In this document: in pieces, positions 33,480 to 41,318 of the stretch
Numbering within the stretch: position 1 is the first letter of the stretch
Layout of the letters: the number at the start of each line of letters is the position of its first letter
Assembly: GCF_040581415.1 (NCBI RefSeq)
Contig: NZ_CP114014.1
Span: 2,914,001 to 2,978,000 of the forward strand
DNA from: Paraconexibacter sp040581415
Lineage (GTDB): Bacteria > Actinomycetota > Thermoleophilia > Solirubrobacterales > Solirubrobacteraceae
Direction of reading: 5' to 3'
Length of the DNA: 64,000 nucleotides
Translations under genes and position numbers: made by a program
The notes under the pieces: generated by a model
The model's input: the letters and a program-made list of their open reading frames with translations, nothing else
Told to the model about the DNA's origin: nothing
The model's database searches: none

Positions 33480-34265
33480 GTGACGTTCGTAACCGTGAAC
33501 AGCCGAGAGCCAGACCGCGAGCGGGCCTTGCGGGTCGCTGAGGACAACTGCGTGCTTCGGGGCCTAGTCGGATCGACCGTTCATGGTCTGTCGAACCCCG
33601 GGACCGACGACCGGGACGAGATGGGCGTGTGCATCGAGCCTGCGGAGTATCTACTCGGCCTGCGTCGCTTCGAGCATTGCGTCGCTCGCACTCAGCCCGA
33701 AGGCGCGCCCTCTGGTCCCGGCGACGTCGACCTGACGATCTACGGCCTGCAGAAGTTCTGCCGGCTAGCGTCGAAGGGCAGCCCAACGGTGTTATTGCTG
33801 TTCTACGTCCGCGGCAGCGACGTCCTGCACACCTCCCCACTCGGTGAGCAACTGCAATCCCTCGCTCCCGCCTTCCTCTCCAAACGGACTGGCAGCGCGT
33901 TCCTTGGATACCTCGACGCGCAAGCCCGCAGCCTCCGAGGTGAACGGCACGCAACCCGAACACGCGAGCTCTCCGCGACGCACGGCTACGACACGAAGTT
34001 CGCCATGCACGCGTTACGCATCGGTCACCAAGGCCTTGAGCTGCTTGAGACCGGACGCATCACTCTGCCGGTCGCCGAGCCCGCGCGAAGCCGGCTACGT
34101 GACGTCCGGGCAGGTCTACCACCGCTTGAGCAGATCCTTCACGAGATCGACGACGTCAGCAGTCGGCTACGCAACGCGACCGACGCCGCCGATCTACCCG
34201 CCTCGGCCGACGAGGACCGGATCAACTCGTTCCTCGAACACGCCTACACGAGCCACTGGGGATAG
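33480..34265 (+). CDS. RlaP-like nucleotidyltransferase
   Basis: 261 residues from GTG 33480. GSTVHGLSNPGTDDRDEMGV is the nucleotidyltransferase signature (GS..H/x, DxD) of the DNA polymerase beta-like RlaP family proposed in RNA repair. Then DLTIYGLQKFCRLASKGSP and VLLLFYVRGSD, and a helical C-terminus with FAMHALRIGHQGLELLETG as in family members. Cytosolic. Substrate unknown; single-gene cassette. Confidence 0.85.
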   Translation: MTFVTVNSREPDRERALRVAEDNCVLRGLVGSTVHGLSNPGTDDRDEMGVCIEPAEYLLGLRRFEHCVARTQPEGAPSGPGDVDLTIYGLQKFCRLASKGSPTVLLLFYVRGSDVLHTSPLGEQLQSLAPAFLSKRTGSAFLGYLDAQARSLRGERHATRTRELSATHGYDTKFAMHALRIGHQGLELLETGRITLPVAEPARSRLRDVRAGLPPLEQILHEIDDVSSRLRNATDAADLPASADEDRINSFLEHAYTSHWG

Positions 34266-34267
34266 CC

Positions 34268-34312
34268 AACGCTCGCAAAGGCGGCAACGTCCGTGTCCGG
34301 TCAGGGTTCCTC
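34268..34312 (+). repeat. attC-like repeat
   Basis: AAC 34268-34270 (or 34286-34288) pairs with GTT 34306-34308. Core GTGTCCGGTCAGGGTTCC. Confidence 0.8.
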
Positions 34313-34351
34313 GGCGAACGCAGCGACCGCTTGGCGCAACTGACTGGCGTT

Positions 34352-34762
34352 CTACTCCTGAAAGAGACCCCCGGAGACGTACCAGCGTCCGTCGCGCTTC
34401 AGGAGCTGTGCGGGCTTCGCCCCTTCCCGCAACTCAACGGTCGCGCGAGCGTCGGAAGCAGCTATCAGCCGAACCTTCGTTTCTCGAACCTGCGTCCGCT
34501 CGGCTTCGCTAAGGCGCGTCAACAACCGCGTGAGCGCCTGACCGCACGTCTTCGCGTCGAGATCGGGGAAGTTCCGTGCCGCCGCTCGGAGGGTCGCTTG
34601 TCGCGTCGCTTCCGTGAGCTGGGCGCACGCTCGCTCGCCGTCGCCGTCCGCGACCGCGCTGAGATAAGTCGACATGACCGCAGCGGGGCCGGCGGGCTCG
34701 TCACCGCCGCAGCCGGACAACACACCGACGATCAGAACCGATGCAATCGTCGCCGCGCGCAC
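34352..34762 (-). CDS. lipoprotein with NTF2/DUF4878-like domain
   Basis: 136 residues from ATG 34762. Lipobox VGVLSGC, then VMSTYLSAVADGDGERACAQ, KTCGQALTRLLTRLSEAE and AQLLKRDGRWYVSGG. The layout matches the N-terminal domain of 14353-15078 without the pilin-like domain. Function unknown. Confidence 0.7.
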   Translation of the reverse strand: MRAATIASVLIVGVLSGCGGDEPAGPAAVMSTYLSAVADGDGERACAQLTEATRQATLRAAARNFPDLDAKTCGQALTRLLTRLSEAERTQVRETKVRLIAASDARATVELREGAKPAQLLKRDGRWYVSGGLFQE

Positions 34763-34850
34763 TCGTCGGATCTTAGGCTTCCACCACGGTCCTCAGGATC
34801 GCCATTCACAGCCACTCTCCCGCGGCACGGTGCCCAGCCGAAGACCAGAC

Positions 34851-34886
34851 GACTCGTCGCGTGCAGGCACGACCGGGGAGAGTTCC
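34851..34886 (+). repeat. attC-like repeat, weak
   Basis: ACTC 34852-34855 pairs with GAGT 34880-34883. Core CGACCGGGGAGAGTTCC. Confidence 0.45.
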
Positions 34887-34939
34887 TGAGCGCGCGCCGG
34901 TCTGGCGTAGCGGCTTGGCCCCGCGGGTATCGCTGCCTC

Positions 34940-35158
34940 ATGAGCGTTGTGGTCGCCCTTCTCGCCCTTGTCGTGATCGGTGTGGTCTTGGGACTGTGGA
35001 TCAGGGCTTTGCTTGAGCTGCGTCGCAGCACACTTCCCCAGACCGAGAAGCTCGTGTGGCTGATCGTGCTTGTCGCCGTCCCTGGGCTCGGGTTGATCGC
35101 GTGGCTCGTCATGCGCCCTGCCGGACGCAGCGTCGTCGGTCCGAACCATGCCTCGTAG
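34940..35158 (+). CDS. PLDc_N domain membrane protein
   Basis: 72 residues from ATG 34940. First membrane segment VVALLALVVIGVVLGLWIRA, then LELRRSTLPQTEKLVWLIVL and VAVPGLGLIAWLVMRP: this is the PLDc_N (phospholipase D-nuclease N-terminal) pattern. On its own it is a small two-helix inner-membrane protein; isolated PLDc_N proteins occur as immunity-like or unknown proteins. Confidence 0.8.
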   Translation: MSVVVALLALVVIGVVLGLWIRALLELRRSTLPQTEKLVWLIVLVAVPGLGLIAWLVMRPAGRSVVGPNHAS

Positions 35159-35166
35159 ATCGACGA

Positions 35167-35211
35167 CGACCGAGTAGGCGGACGGAGGCTAACCCGGTCG
35201 AGGTTCCTAGC
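35167..35211 (+). repeat. attC-like repeat interrupted by IS481 insertion
   Basis: CGACCG 35167-35172 pairs with CGGTCG 35195-35200. Core CCCGGTCGAGGTTCCTAGC; the IS481 element begins immediately after CCTAGC 35206-35211. Confidence 0.75.
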
Positions 35212-36261
35212 TGTAGTTCCTAGGAAGGTTGTTCATCCGGTCCTCCCTGGAGGCTGGGCGTTGCGAGACGTTCAGCACCAAGGAGAACCGGATGAGGATG
35301 CACGCTAACGCGCGGCTCAGTCCGATCGGTCGGCAGTTGCTGGTCGACAGGATCGAGAGGGAGAGATGGTCGGTCCGCGACGCGGCCGAGAGCGCAGGGA
35401 TAAGCGAGCGGACTGCGTGGAAGTGGCTGGCGCGGTGGCGGAGCCATGGCGTAGAAGGTCTGCAGGATCGGTCGTCGGCGCCGAGGGTCGTGGCAGGCAA
35501 GACAAGCCCGGAGACGGTCGCGGCGATCGTCGCTTTGCGGCGGGTCAGGTTCACCGGCGCGGAGATCGCTGAGCTCTTGGAGAAGCCGCTGTCGACCGTC
35601 AGCGCGGTCCTCAAGCGCGAGGGGCTCGGGAAGCTCTCGCGCCTGGACGCGGAGCTCGTCCAGCGGTACGAGCGCGCCCGGCCCGGGGAGCTGATTCACA
35701 TCGACGTCAAGAAGCTCGGCCGCATCAAAGGCGGCGCCGGTAAACGCGTCCGCGGCGGCAAGAAGGCGCACTACAACCCGCGCCCGGCTGACGCCGCCGG
35801 CGTACCCCGAAAGCAGGTCGGCTGGGACGCCGTCCACATCGCGATCGACGACGCCACCCGCCTGGCCTACGCCGAGGTCCTCCCGAACGAGACCGGACAC
35901 ACCGCCGCCGGGTTCCTGCGCCGCGCCGTGGCGTACTTCGCCTCATACGGCATCACCGTGGAACGACTGCTGACCGACAACGGCGCCCCGTACATCTCTG
36001 CGATCCACGCAGTGACGTGCAGCCAACTCAGGATCCGGCACCTGCGCACCAGGCCCTACCGGCCGCAGACCAACGGCAAGGCCGAGCGCTTCATCCGCAC
36101 CATGCTCGAGGGCTGGGCCTACGGGGCGATCTACGGCTCAACCGAAGAACGCACCCGCGCACTTGACGGATGGCTCTGGCACTACAACCATCGCCGACGA
36201 CACCAAGCCATCGGACGACTCACACCGGCCACCCGCCTGAACAACCTCCTTGGGACTTACA
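35212..36261 (+). mobile_element. IS481-family insertion sequence, 1050 bp
   Basis: Ends are imperfect inverted repeats: left TGTAGTTCCTAGGAAGGTTG (35212) and right, complemented, TGTAAGTCCCAAGGAGGTTG. Both flanks carry CCTAGC (35206-35211 and 36262-36267), a 6-bp target duplication of the NCTAGN type known for IS481. It sits in the right box of an attC-like repeat. Confidence 0.85.
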
Positions 36262-36266
36262 CCTAG
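35292..36266 (+). CDS. IS481-family transposase (DDE)
   Basis: 324 residues. ATG 35292 is preceded by AGGAGAAC. N-terminal helix-turn-helix (ARLSPIGRQLLVDRIERERW, SERTAWKWLARW), rve/DDE core with HIDVKKLGRI, HIAIDDATRLAYAEVL, TDNGAPY and QTNGKAERFIRTML giving the D-D-E triad, and the C-terminal YNHRRRHQAIG. Full length. The stop codon TAG 36264-36266 lies in the right target-site copy, so the last codons read past the IS end. Confidence 0.93.
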   Translation: MRMHANARLSPIGRQLLVDRIERERWSVRDAAESAGISERTAWKWLARWRSHGVEGLQDRSSAPRVVAGKTSPETVAAIVALRRVRFTGAEIAELLEKPLSTVSAVLKREGLGKLSRLDAELVQRYERARPGELIHIDVKKLGRIKGGAGKRVRGGKKAHYNPRPADAAGVPRKQVGWDAVHIAIDDATRLAYAEVLPNETGHTAAGFLRRAVAYFASYGITVERLLTDNGAPYISAIHAVTCSQLRIRHLRTRPYRPQTNGKAERFIRTMLEGWAYGAIYGSTEERTRALDGWLWHYNHRRRHQAIGRLTPATRLNNLLGTYT

Positions 36267-36312
36267 CGGGCACCTGGCCGAGGGCGTGCTGGTGGAATGC
36301 GAGACTTCGCGG

Positions 36313-36936
36313 ATGGGATTGTTCGGGCGAAAGAAGTCGCCGCCGGCCAGCGATGTCGACGACAGCTCGCCGGGCTGGGAGAGCATCCAAACGGCGTTCG
36401 CGGTGGCGTTTCCAGACGTGGAGGATCTCCACTTCGCTCCGGGCGCGCCGGTGTCTCTCGGAGGTGCCCTCGACGGCATCAGCGCATACCCGACGGCGGC
36501 CGGCTGGCACTTCGTCACCTTCGGTCTGACGGAGCTCCACACCAAGCAGTCCGAGGACACAAAGCTCAGCGGATGGGGCTACGAGCTCACGCTGCTGACA
36601 CCACCGTCCGACGAACCTCCGGCGTGGGCGCTGCGGTTGCTGCACGGGCTCGCCAAAGCCACGTGGTCCAGCGGGCACCCTCACGACATCGGGGATCGCA
36701 TCGCCCTTGGCGGACCGCTCGACGGCGACGAATCGAAGCTAACAGCCATCGCCGTGATGAGCGAACCCGCCGCAACCCCAGGCCAGTTTCCCCTCGGCCA
36801 CTACGCCTTCCACCGTCTCGTCGGCATCACAGACGGCGAGCTTCAAGACATGAAGGACTCGAGCACCGAGACCGTCCTGCAGAGACTGAGCGCAACGAAC
36901 CCGCTCCATGTGACAGACCCCGGTAGAGCCAGCTAA
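36313..36936 (+). CDS. suppressor-of-fused (SUFU) domain protein
   Basis: 207 residues from ATG 36313. After MGLFGRKKSPP, the SUFU pattern: DGISAYPTAAGWHFVTFGLT, SGWGYELTLLTPPSDEPPAW, ALRLLHGLAKATW, then GDRIALGGPL and FHRLVGITDGEL. Bacterial SUFU proteins are widespread immunity proteins in polymorphic toxin systems. Cytosolic. Its upstream repeat was the one hit by IS481. Confidence 0.85.
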   Translation: MGLFGRKKSPPASDVDDSSPGWESIQTAFAVAFPDVEDLHFAPGAPVSLGGALDGISAYPTAAGWHFVTFGLTELHTKQSEDTKLSGWGYELTLLTPPSDEPPAWALRLLHGLAKATWSSGHPHDIGDRIALGGPLDGDESKLTAIAVMSEPAATPGQFPLGHYAFHRLVGITDGELQDMKDSSTETVLQRLSATNPLHVTDPGRAS

Positions 36937-36943
36937 GACCGAC

Positions 36944-36976
36944 AACCGGACGCTCAGGGCGTCCGCTCAGGGTTCC
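36944..36976 (+). repeat. attC-like repeat, perfect arms
   Basis: AACC 36944-36947 pairs with GGTT 36971-36974 and GGACGC 36948-36953 pairs with GCGTCC 36959-36964. The right half has six extra unpaired bases (GCTCAG). Confidence 0.9.
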
Positions 36977-36990
36977 CACGAGCGACACCG

Positions 36991-37143
36991 TCAGTCGTCC
37001 CCAAACGGCGACCCGAGAAAGAGCCAGCCAGCGGCCATCGCCGCTAGCGCCAGCAAGGCGATCCAGGCCCCGGCAGCAACGCTCACGGTCTGAAGAGTCA
37101 GTCCGAGCACGAGCAGCAATACGAGCACGGCCAGCCACCGCAT
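36991..37143 (-). CDS. very small two-helix membrane protein
   Basis: 50 residues from ATG 37143: MRWLAVLVLLLVLGLTLQTV then AGAWIALLALAAMAAGWLFL and a short polar tail. Fits exactly between two repeats. Function unknown; assigned because both hydrophobic segments and the cassette position support it. Confidence 0.5.
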   Translation of the reverse strand: MRWLAVLVLLLVLGLTLQTVSVAAGAWIALLALAAMAAGWLFLGSPFGDD

Positions 37144-37152
37144 CGAGAACAC

Positions 37153-37197
37153 GAACCGAAGTATGGCCTGGCCCGGTGACGGTTCCGAGTCGGACGC
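37153..37197 (+). repeat. attC-like repeat, perfect arms
   Basis: GAACCG 37153-37158 pairs with CGGTTC 37180-37185; GCCCG with CGGAC 37191-37195 across the core. Confidence 0.85.
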
Positions 37198-37321
37198 ATC
37201 GCTTGCGCGTTGTCCGCTCCCCGCAGAGGATCTGTCGACGTCTGGAGGGTGGACCTGGTCCGACGGCTCCGGGTGCACGCCCCCCCCCCTACAAGCGTTG
37301 GAATGCGCATCGCCCGCAATC

Positions 37322-37849
37322 ATGATCATCAACTGGGACGAATGGACGGCCTTTGAAGACGCGCCCGGTCGCCCGCTAGCCGAGGTCGATCGTGCCACAG
37401 CGCAGCGCTACTTCGCCACGCTCATGGCGGCACGACGCGCACGCCGAGACCACCTACTGGCATTGCTGGCGCTCAACGGAGTTCAGATCTCGACCGACAA
37501 CGCGGGGCTGCAGCGGCTCAACGACTGGTACCGGGCACACGTTCAAGGCTCAGAGCCAGACCTCCTCGAGGATCGGTGGTACGCCGTCGGTCTCGATGTC
37601 GGACTCTTCCTCGGCGAAGCGATGATCGAGCGCGCGCCGACGCTCGAGTGGCGGGTGTTCACCGGGGTAGCGCACGATGTCTCCTATCAACGACCGGTGG
37701 TGATGGGCTTCGAGCGAGCCCGAAACCGTCAGTACAACGTGGACCCCGAGTTCTTGGTCAGTATCCACGGCCGCCGCATCGTCGCCGGCGATGACGAGCC
37801 CGCTGACTACTTCGTAGCGTTAGTCGACGCAGCGGTAGCCCGACGGTGA
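37322..37849 (+). CDS. hypothetical cytosolic protein
   Basis: 175 residues from ATG 37322. Starts MIINWDEWTAFEDAPGRPL; the middle LQRLNDWYRAHVQGSEPDLL and WYAVGLDVGLFLGEAMIERA, then VFTGVAHDVSYQRPVVMGFE. The WYxxxLDxxxFLGExxIxRxP pattern is common in small uncharacterised proteins of gene cassettes and immunity loci. A C10 tract lies upstream at 37280-37289. Confidence 0.65.
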   Translation: MIINWDEWTAFEDAPGRPLAEVDRATAQRYFATLMAARRARRDHLLALLALNGVQISTDNAGLQRLNDWYRAHVQGSEPDLLEDRWYAVGLDVGLFLGEAMIERAPTLEWRVFTGVAHDVSYQRPVVMGFERARNRQYNVDPEFLVSIHGRRIVAGDDEPADYFVALVDAAVARR

Positions 37850-37862
37850 CGCGGATCACCGA

Positions 37863-37893
37863 GCGTCCGTCGGTAACGCCTCCGTTGCGGACA
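37863..37893 (+). repeat. possible degenerate attC-like repeat
   Basis: GCGTCCGTCGGTAACGCC with GTCCG 37865-37869 opposite CGGAC 37888-37892; no GGTTCC box. The stretch to 38001 has no gene. Confidence 0.3.
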
Positions 37894-38000
37894 CCGGTCG
37901 AAGCGAAGTTGGTAGGGGCGCGAGCGGCGGGAAACCGTGGTGGCCGTCGCCCGAGCGCCCCTCTTTGCTGCCCCACGGTGGTCAGCCGCTGCAGATACTA

Positions 38001-38056
38001 AACCGACCGAGGCTCGCCGGTCCAAGCGCGTCCGGTCGAGGTTCGGGATCGGGCGC
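38001..38056 (+). repeat. attC-like repeat, long dyad
   Basis: AAC 38001-38003 pairs with GTT 38041-38043, CGACCG 38004-38009 pairs with CGGTCG 38033-38038; second hairpin GCGTCCG 38028-38034 with CGGGCGC 38050-38056. Confidence 0.9.
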
Positions 38057-38100
38057 AGATTCGCCCTCTGCCGGTGCGGCACCGTAGATACGGTCACCTC

Positions 38101-38805
38101 GTGCTCTACGAAAACATCGTTCAACGCGTCGGCCGCGAGCGCTACGAACGCGCCTGCCTAGTCGCTCAGGCGGCCGATGCGTCCTACGGTAAGGAGGTCG
38201 ACACGCGAGAGCCCTGGCCCGACAATCTGGAGGAGGTCCCGCACGAGGTCTCGGACCTCTGGTTCGAGACCGGCGTTGCCTTCGACGAGCGCCTCGCAGC
38301 CGGACTGCGGGCCCTGCGCGAGATGCCGTGTTACGCCACGACGATGTACATGACCGCCTTCTTCCATGAGATGACGCCGGGGCAGCAAGAGCGGCTCTGG
38401 GATGCCTACCGCGAAGCCCTCGAGGCGTCCGAGCCGGCGCGGGCGTGCACGGTCGGCTACTCGCTGTGGGTCGACTACTTCGAGGACGCGTCGACTTCCG
38501 GTCAGGCCTTCACTCAAATGACCGCCCCGGGCGGGAAGCGGGACGTCCGCATCGAACCCGTCCTCGCCATCGCAGGACCCGCGCCGTGGAGCGAGAAGCG
38601 ACGGCTCTTTCAGGCACTGATCCCTGAGCCGCGATGGCATGCGCCGATCCTGCGAGCGATCTCCGGAAGCCTCTTCGATGCCTACGGAGGTGTCGGCGAT
38701 GACGTCGCCGAGGTGCTCGCGCAACTCAGCCTGCACGACGCGCACCCGGGCTTGGAGCAAGCCCGTGCCGCGGCGGCAAGATCAAGCGCTCGACCGTCCC
38801 GATAG
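38101..38805 (+). CDS. hypothetical cytosolic protein
   Basis: 234 residues from GTG 38101. Predominantly helical: YENIVQRVGRERYERACLVA, AAGLRALREMPCYATTMYMT, QQERLWDAYREALEASEPAR, WSEKRRLFQALIPEPRWH. No signal peptide or motif I recognise. The stop TAG at 38803-38805 lies inside the next repeat. Confidence 0.65.
   Translation: MLYENIVQRVGRERYERACLVAQAADASYGKEVDTREPWPDNLEEVPHEVSDLWFETGVAFDERLAAGLRALREMPCYATTMYMTAFFHEMTPGQQERLWDAYREALEASEPARACTVGYSLWVDYFEDASTSGQAFTQMTAPGGKRDVRIEPVLAIAGPAPWSEKRRLFQALIPEPRWHAPILRAISGSLFDAYGGVGDDVAEVLAQLSLHDAHPGLEQARAAAARSSARPSR
38785..38804 (+). repeat. attC-like repeat overlapping the gene end
   Basis: AGCG 38785-38788 pairs with CGTT 38797-38800 (G-T included). 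Core CCGTCCCGATAGACGTTCC, with the stop codon of the preceding gene within it. Confidence 0.55.
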
Positions 38806-38882
38806 ACGTTCCTAGCCGTTCGGGTTGTCTGCTGCTGAGAGGGCCTTGGATCGACGGGCCGCCGACGTGCGAAGATCGGTCC

Positions 38883-39236
38883 GTGTCCGTCACGCTCCCG
38901 AGCGGCCTGAGACTCGGTGATTTCCACGCTGAGGACGACTTCGGTGAGCGCTGGACGAATCCGTCTGCCTTCCAGGTCTGGCGGTTGCTCGGTGCATGTC
39001 GGGACAACGGCGGCTACCTCATTGTCGAGCGGGCCGGCCCACACCCTCGAGCGTTCTGGCAGATCGTCTGGCTCTCGAAGACGGACTTTCTCGTCGAGGT
39101 CCGTGACTCGGCAAACTCCAATGATGTCCAGGGCCGCACTGACGACTTGAGGATCGCCCTCATCTCCGTCCTCAGCTGGCTCGCTAACGACCCGTCATGG
39201 CAGCACGCTTTGGACTGGCGCCCTTGTGAGTCGTGA
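38883..39236 (+). CDS. hypothetical cytosolic protein
   Basis: 117 residues from GTG 38883. Strand-rich N-terminus (SGLRLGDFHAEDDFGERW), GYLIVERAGPHPRAFWQIVW, then TDDLRIALISVLSWLAND. A single-domain alpha/beta protein, not recognised. Plus-strand single-gene cassette. Confidence 0.6.
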   Translation: MSVTLPSGLRLGDFHAEDDFGERWTNPSAFQVWRLLGACRDNGGYLIVERAGPHPRAFWQIVWLSKTDFLVEVRDSANSNDVQGRTDDLRIALISVLSWLANDPSWQHALDWRPCES

Positions 39237-39256
39237 GCGCGTCCGGTGCGGGTTCC
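39212..39256 (+). repeat. attC-like repeat
   Basis: GGAC 39212-39215 pairs with GTCC 39241-39244; GCGC 39218-39221 pairs with GCGC 39237-39240. Core GCGTCCGGTGCGGGTTCC. Confidence 0.8.
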
Positions 39257-39348
39257 TCTGGGGATCAGTCTCGCTGAGCTGACCGGCCCACCGGGTCCTC
39301 GCAAGTGTGCGCGGCACGGTTGGTCGCACCGAGGCTGACCCTCCCTGC

Positions 39349-39726
39349 TCAGAAGTCGACCCCGGCCCACTGCGAGTCGTCCTCGTCCGCCAGCAGCGAG
39401 AACGCCTGCGTGAACTCCCCCTGGGCCCGCAGATCGCGGATCGTCTCTCTCAAGATCGCGGCGGAAACCGCTTGGACAAGGACCATGTCCACCGACCAGT
39501 AGTAGGTCCCGTTCGCACATTCGCCTGTTCTCGCGTTCTTGTCGAACAGAGTCGCGAGGTTGGTGAGCGTGAAGACGGTTGCCCCCCACCGCCCTCGCTC
39601 GTCGTGCACCTCAACATCGACGTTCGTGTCCGGGTCGGGTACGGACAGGTCGCTAGTTGTGAACACCAAGATCAATGGATCTTCGGCTATGCGCTGGATA
39701 CCTCGGATGTCGTTCGAGCTGTCCAT
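39349..39726 (-). CDS. hypothetical cytosolic protein
   Basis: 125 residues from ATG 39726. Begins IQRIAEDPLILVFTTSDLSV; middle VDVEVHDERGRWGATVFTLT; C-terminal helix AVSAAILRETIRDLRAQGEF. Resembles the general layout of small immunity-type proteins but no family is recognised. Confidence 0.6.
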   Translation of the reverse strand: MDSSNDIRGIQRIAEDPLILVFTTSDLSVPDPDTNVDVEVHDERGRWGATVFTLTNLATLFDKNARTGECANGTYYWSVDMVLVQAVSAAILRETIRDLRAQGEFTQAFSLLADEDDSQWAGVDF

Positions 39727-39816
39727 GTTGAGCGTCGACCAAGACTACGGCGGCGCAACCCACCTTACGGTCACCATCACCGACCCGTGAGCGACGCGAC
39801 GCCGCTTCTAACGCCG

Positions 39817-39850
39817 AACCGCGTCCGGTGGAGGTTCCCGCTCGGATCGC
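39817..39850 (+). repeat. attC-like repeat
   Basis: AACC 39817-39820 pairs with GGTT 39833-39836. Core GCGTCCGGTGGAGGTTCCC; CGGAT 39844-39848 opposite GTCCG. Confidence 0.8.
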
Positions 39851-39868
39851 TAGTCCAGTGCAGGCAGG

Positions 39869-39923
39869 CCATATCGCCCAGAAAGGGCGATATGGCTCGG
39901 CATCGCCCAAGAGGGCTATGCCG
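39869..39923. ncRNA. two tandem strong hairpins in a gene-free cassette
   Basis: Hairpin 1: CCATATCGCCC 39869-39879 pairs perfectly with GGGCGATATGG 39885-39895. Hairpin 2: CGGCAT-C-GCCC 39898-39908 pairs with GGGC-T-ATGCCG 39913-39923. They share the GCCC/GGGC core. No gene lies between the flanking repeats before 40078. Could be a terminator pair, a small RNA or a protein-binding site; typed as ncRNA only for want of a better class. Confidence 0.4.
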
Positions 39924-39990
39924 CGCTTGCGCTTTCCGCTTGGTCACGCACGTGAGCGCTAGCAGCGGGGCGCGGACGAGCGTTCGGGGG

Positions 39991-40012
39991 CGGCCGGCGT
40001 CGCGAGTTCCTC
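39991..40012 (+). repeat. attC-like repeat, weak
   Basis: Core GGCCGGCGTCGCGAGTTCC, the counterpart of 25183-25218 in the other cassette copy; left arm unclear. Confidence 0.4.
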
Positions 40013-40077
40013 CTGGCGCGCTGCTGGGACGCACATTGCCTATGGCTTCGCCGTCCGCCGCCTCGTAATCTCGAAGC

Positions 40078-40509
40078 ATGGCCATGAAGAGCACGCGCAG
40101 TGCGACCGACGGTCGTTCGTGGCTCCAGCTCCTGGTCGGTGCTGTTTGCCTCGTCGGTGTAACGGGCTGCAGCGAGGAGCAGCGCACCTTCGTACCCAGC
40201 GCCGTGCAACGGACGCTGCCCGCGGCACTTGACACGGCGAGCACGGAGCTCTGCCCTGGTCGCCTTCCGCCGGGCGAGGGCGCCGAGATCCGACGGAGGG
40301 CGCTCGCCCGGGTCGACGCGCTCCTTCGCGCCTATAAGCGATACCCCGACCACTACGCCATCGCTGACACGAGCACCCCGGACGAGGGTCGAAGGACCAC
40401 GGAGGTCACGATCCGTGTATTTGCAAGGACTTGGGCACGCGGCGCGTACTGCGACCCCGAAACGCGCGCCCGCATGCTTCGAGTTGTCGGCCACATCCAG
40501 CAACCCTAG
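40078..40509 (+). CDS. lipoprotein, duplicated cassette (copy B)
   Basis: 143 residues from ATG 40078, close paralogue of 25283-25714 with scattered substitutions (AACSEEQR versus TGCSEEQR at the lipobox; both keep the cysteine). Homology extends about 60 bases upstream and stops shortly after the gene at ACCGGACGCGC. Function unknown. Confidence 0.7.
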   Translation: MAMKSTRSATDGRSWLQLLVGAVCLVGVTGCSEEQRTFVPSAVQRTLPAALDTASTELCPGRLPPGEGAEIRRRALARVDALLRAYKRYPDHYAIADTSTPDEGRRTTEVTIRVFARTWARGAYCDPETRARMLRVVGHIQQP

Positions 40510-40727
40510 CTCCCGCATCATCAAGACCGGACGCGCGGCATACGGCACGGGGGACGCATGCGGCGCGCCATCCAGGAGACGGCGCGGGCGCGGCATCCGA
40601 CGACTCTCACGAGCGGCACAGACCCCCACGGTCGACCCGGGACACTACGCGCAGCCCTGAACAGCGATCGTGGACCGATGGGCAGCCGCCGTGACGGCGG
40701 CTCCGGCGCGGCTAGCCTTCTCGTCCT

Positions 40728-40734
40728 GTCACAA
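40728..40734 (+). promoter_or_regulatory. GTCACAA motif upstream of sigma gene
   Basis: TGTCACAACTTCGGCG, 26 bases before ATG 40761. Same heptamer as at 23068, 29843 and 42382. Confidence 0.45.
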
Positions 40735-40760
40735 CTTCGGCGCTCGCGCGAGAGATAGAC

Positions 40761-41318
40761 ATGTCCGACGGCGACGACGAGCTGCTCGCCCGCCACGTGG
40801 CGGGCGACGCCGACGCTTTCGTTGCGTTCTACAGGCGCCATCTCGCCGCGATCGTCGGCTTCTTTCTGCGGCGGACCGCGGACCGGGAGCTGACGGCGGA
40901 CCTCACCGCCGAGGTGTTCGCCGCCGCGTTCTCCGGCGCGCACCGGTACCGCCCCGGGGAGCGACCGGCCCTCGCCTGGCTCTACGGGATCGCCGGTCAC
41001 AAACTCGCCGACAGCCGCCGGCGCGGCCGGGTGGAGGACCAGGCCCGGCGACAGCTTCAGATGCAGCCGCTGCTCGTCGACGACGAGGCGCTGGCACGAG
41101 TGGACGAGATCGCAGGTAGCGACCTGGGGCAGGGCGTCCTGACGGCCGCGCTCGACGCGCTACCCGCTGATCAGCGCATCGCTGTCGTTGCCCGTGTCGT
41201 GGATGAGCGTGCGTACTCGTCGATCGCGGCTGAGCTCGCGTGCTCAGAGCTTGTCGTGCGCCAGAAGGTCAGCCGGGGCCTGAAGCGGATGCGAACTCAG
41301 ATCGAAAGCGACCGATGA
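40761..41318 (+). CDS. ECF RNA polymerase sigma factor
   Basis: 185 residues. Region 2 (DAFVAFYRRHLAAIVGFFLR, ELTADLTAEVFAAAFSG, ALAWLYGIAGHKLADSRRRG) and region 4 (AALDALPADQRIAVVARVVD, ERAYSSIAAELACSELVVRQ, KVSRGLKRMR). ATGA overlap with the next gene. With 41315 and 42442 it may form one regulatory unit. Confidence 0.92.
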   Translation: MSDGDDELLARHVAGDADAFVAFYRRHLAAIVGFFLRRTADRELTADLTAEVFAAAFSGAHRYRPGERPALAWLYGIAGHKLADSRRRGRVEDQARRQLQMQPLLVDDEALARVDEIAGSDLGQGVLTAALDALPADQRIAVVARVVDERAYSSIAAELACSELVVRQKVSRGLKRMRTQIESDR

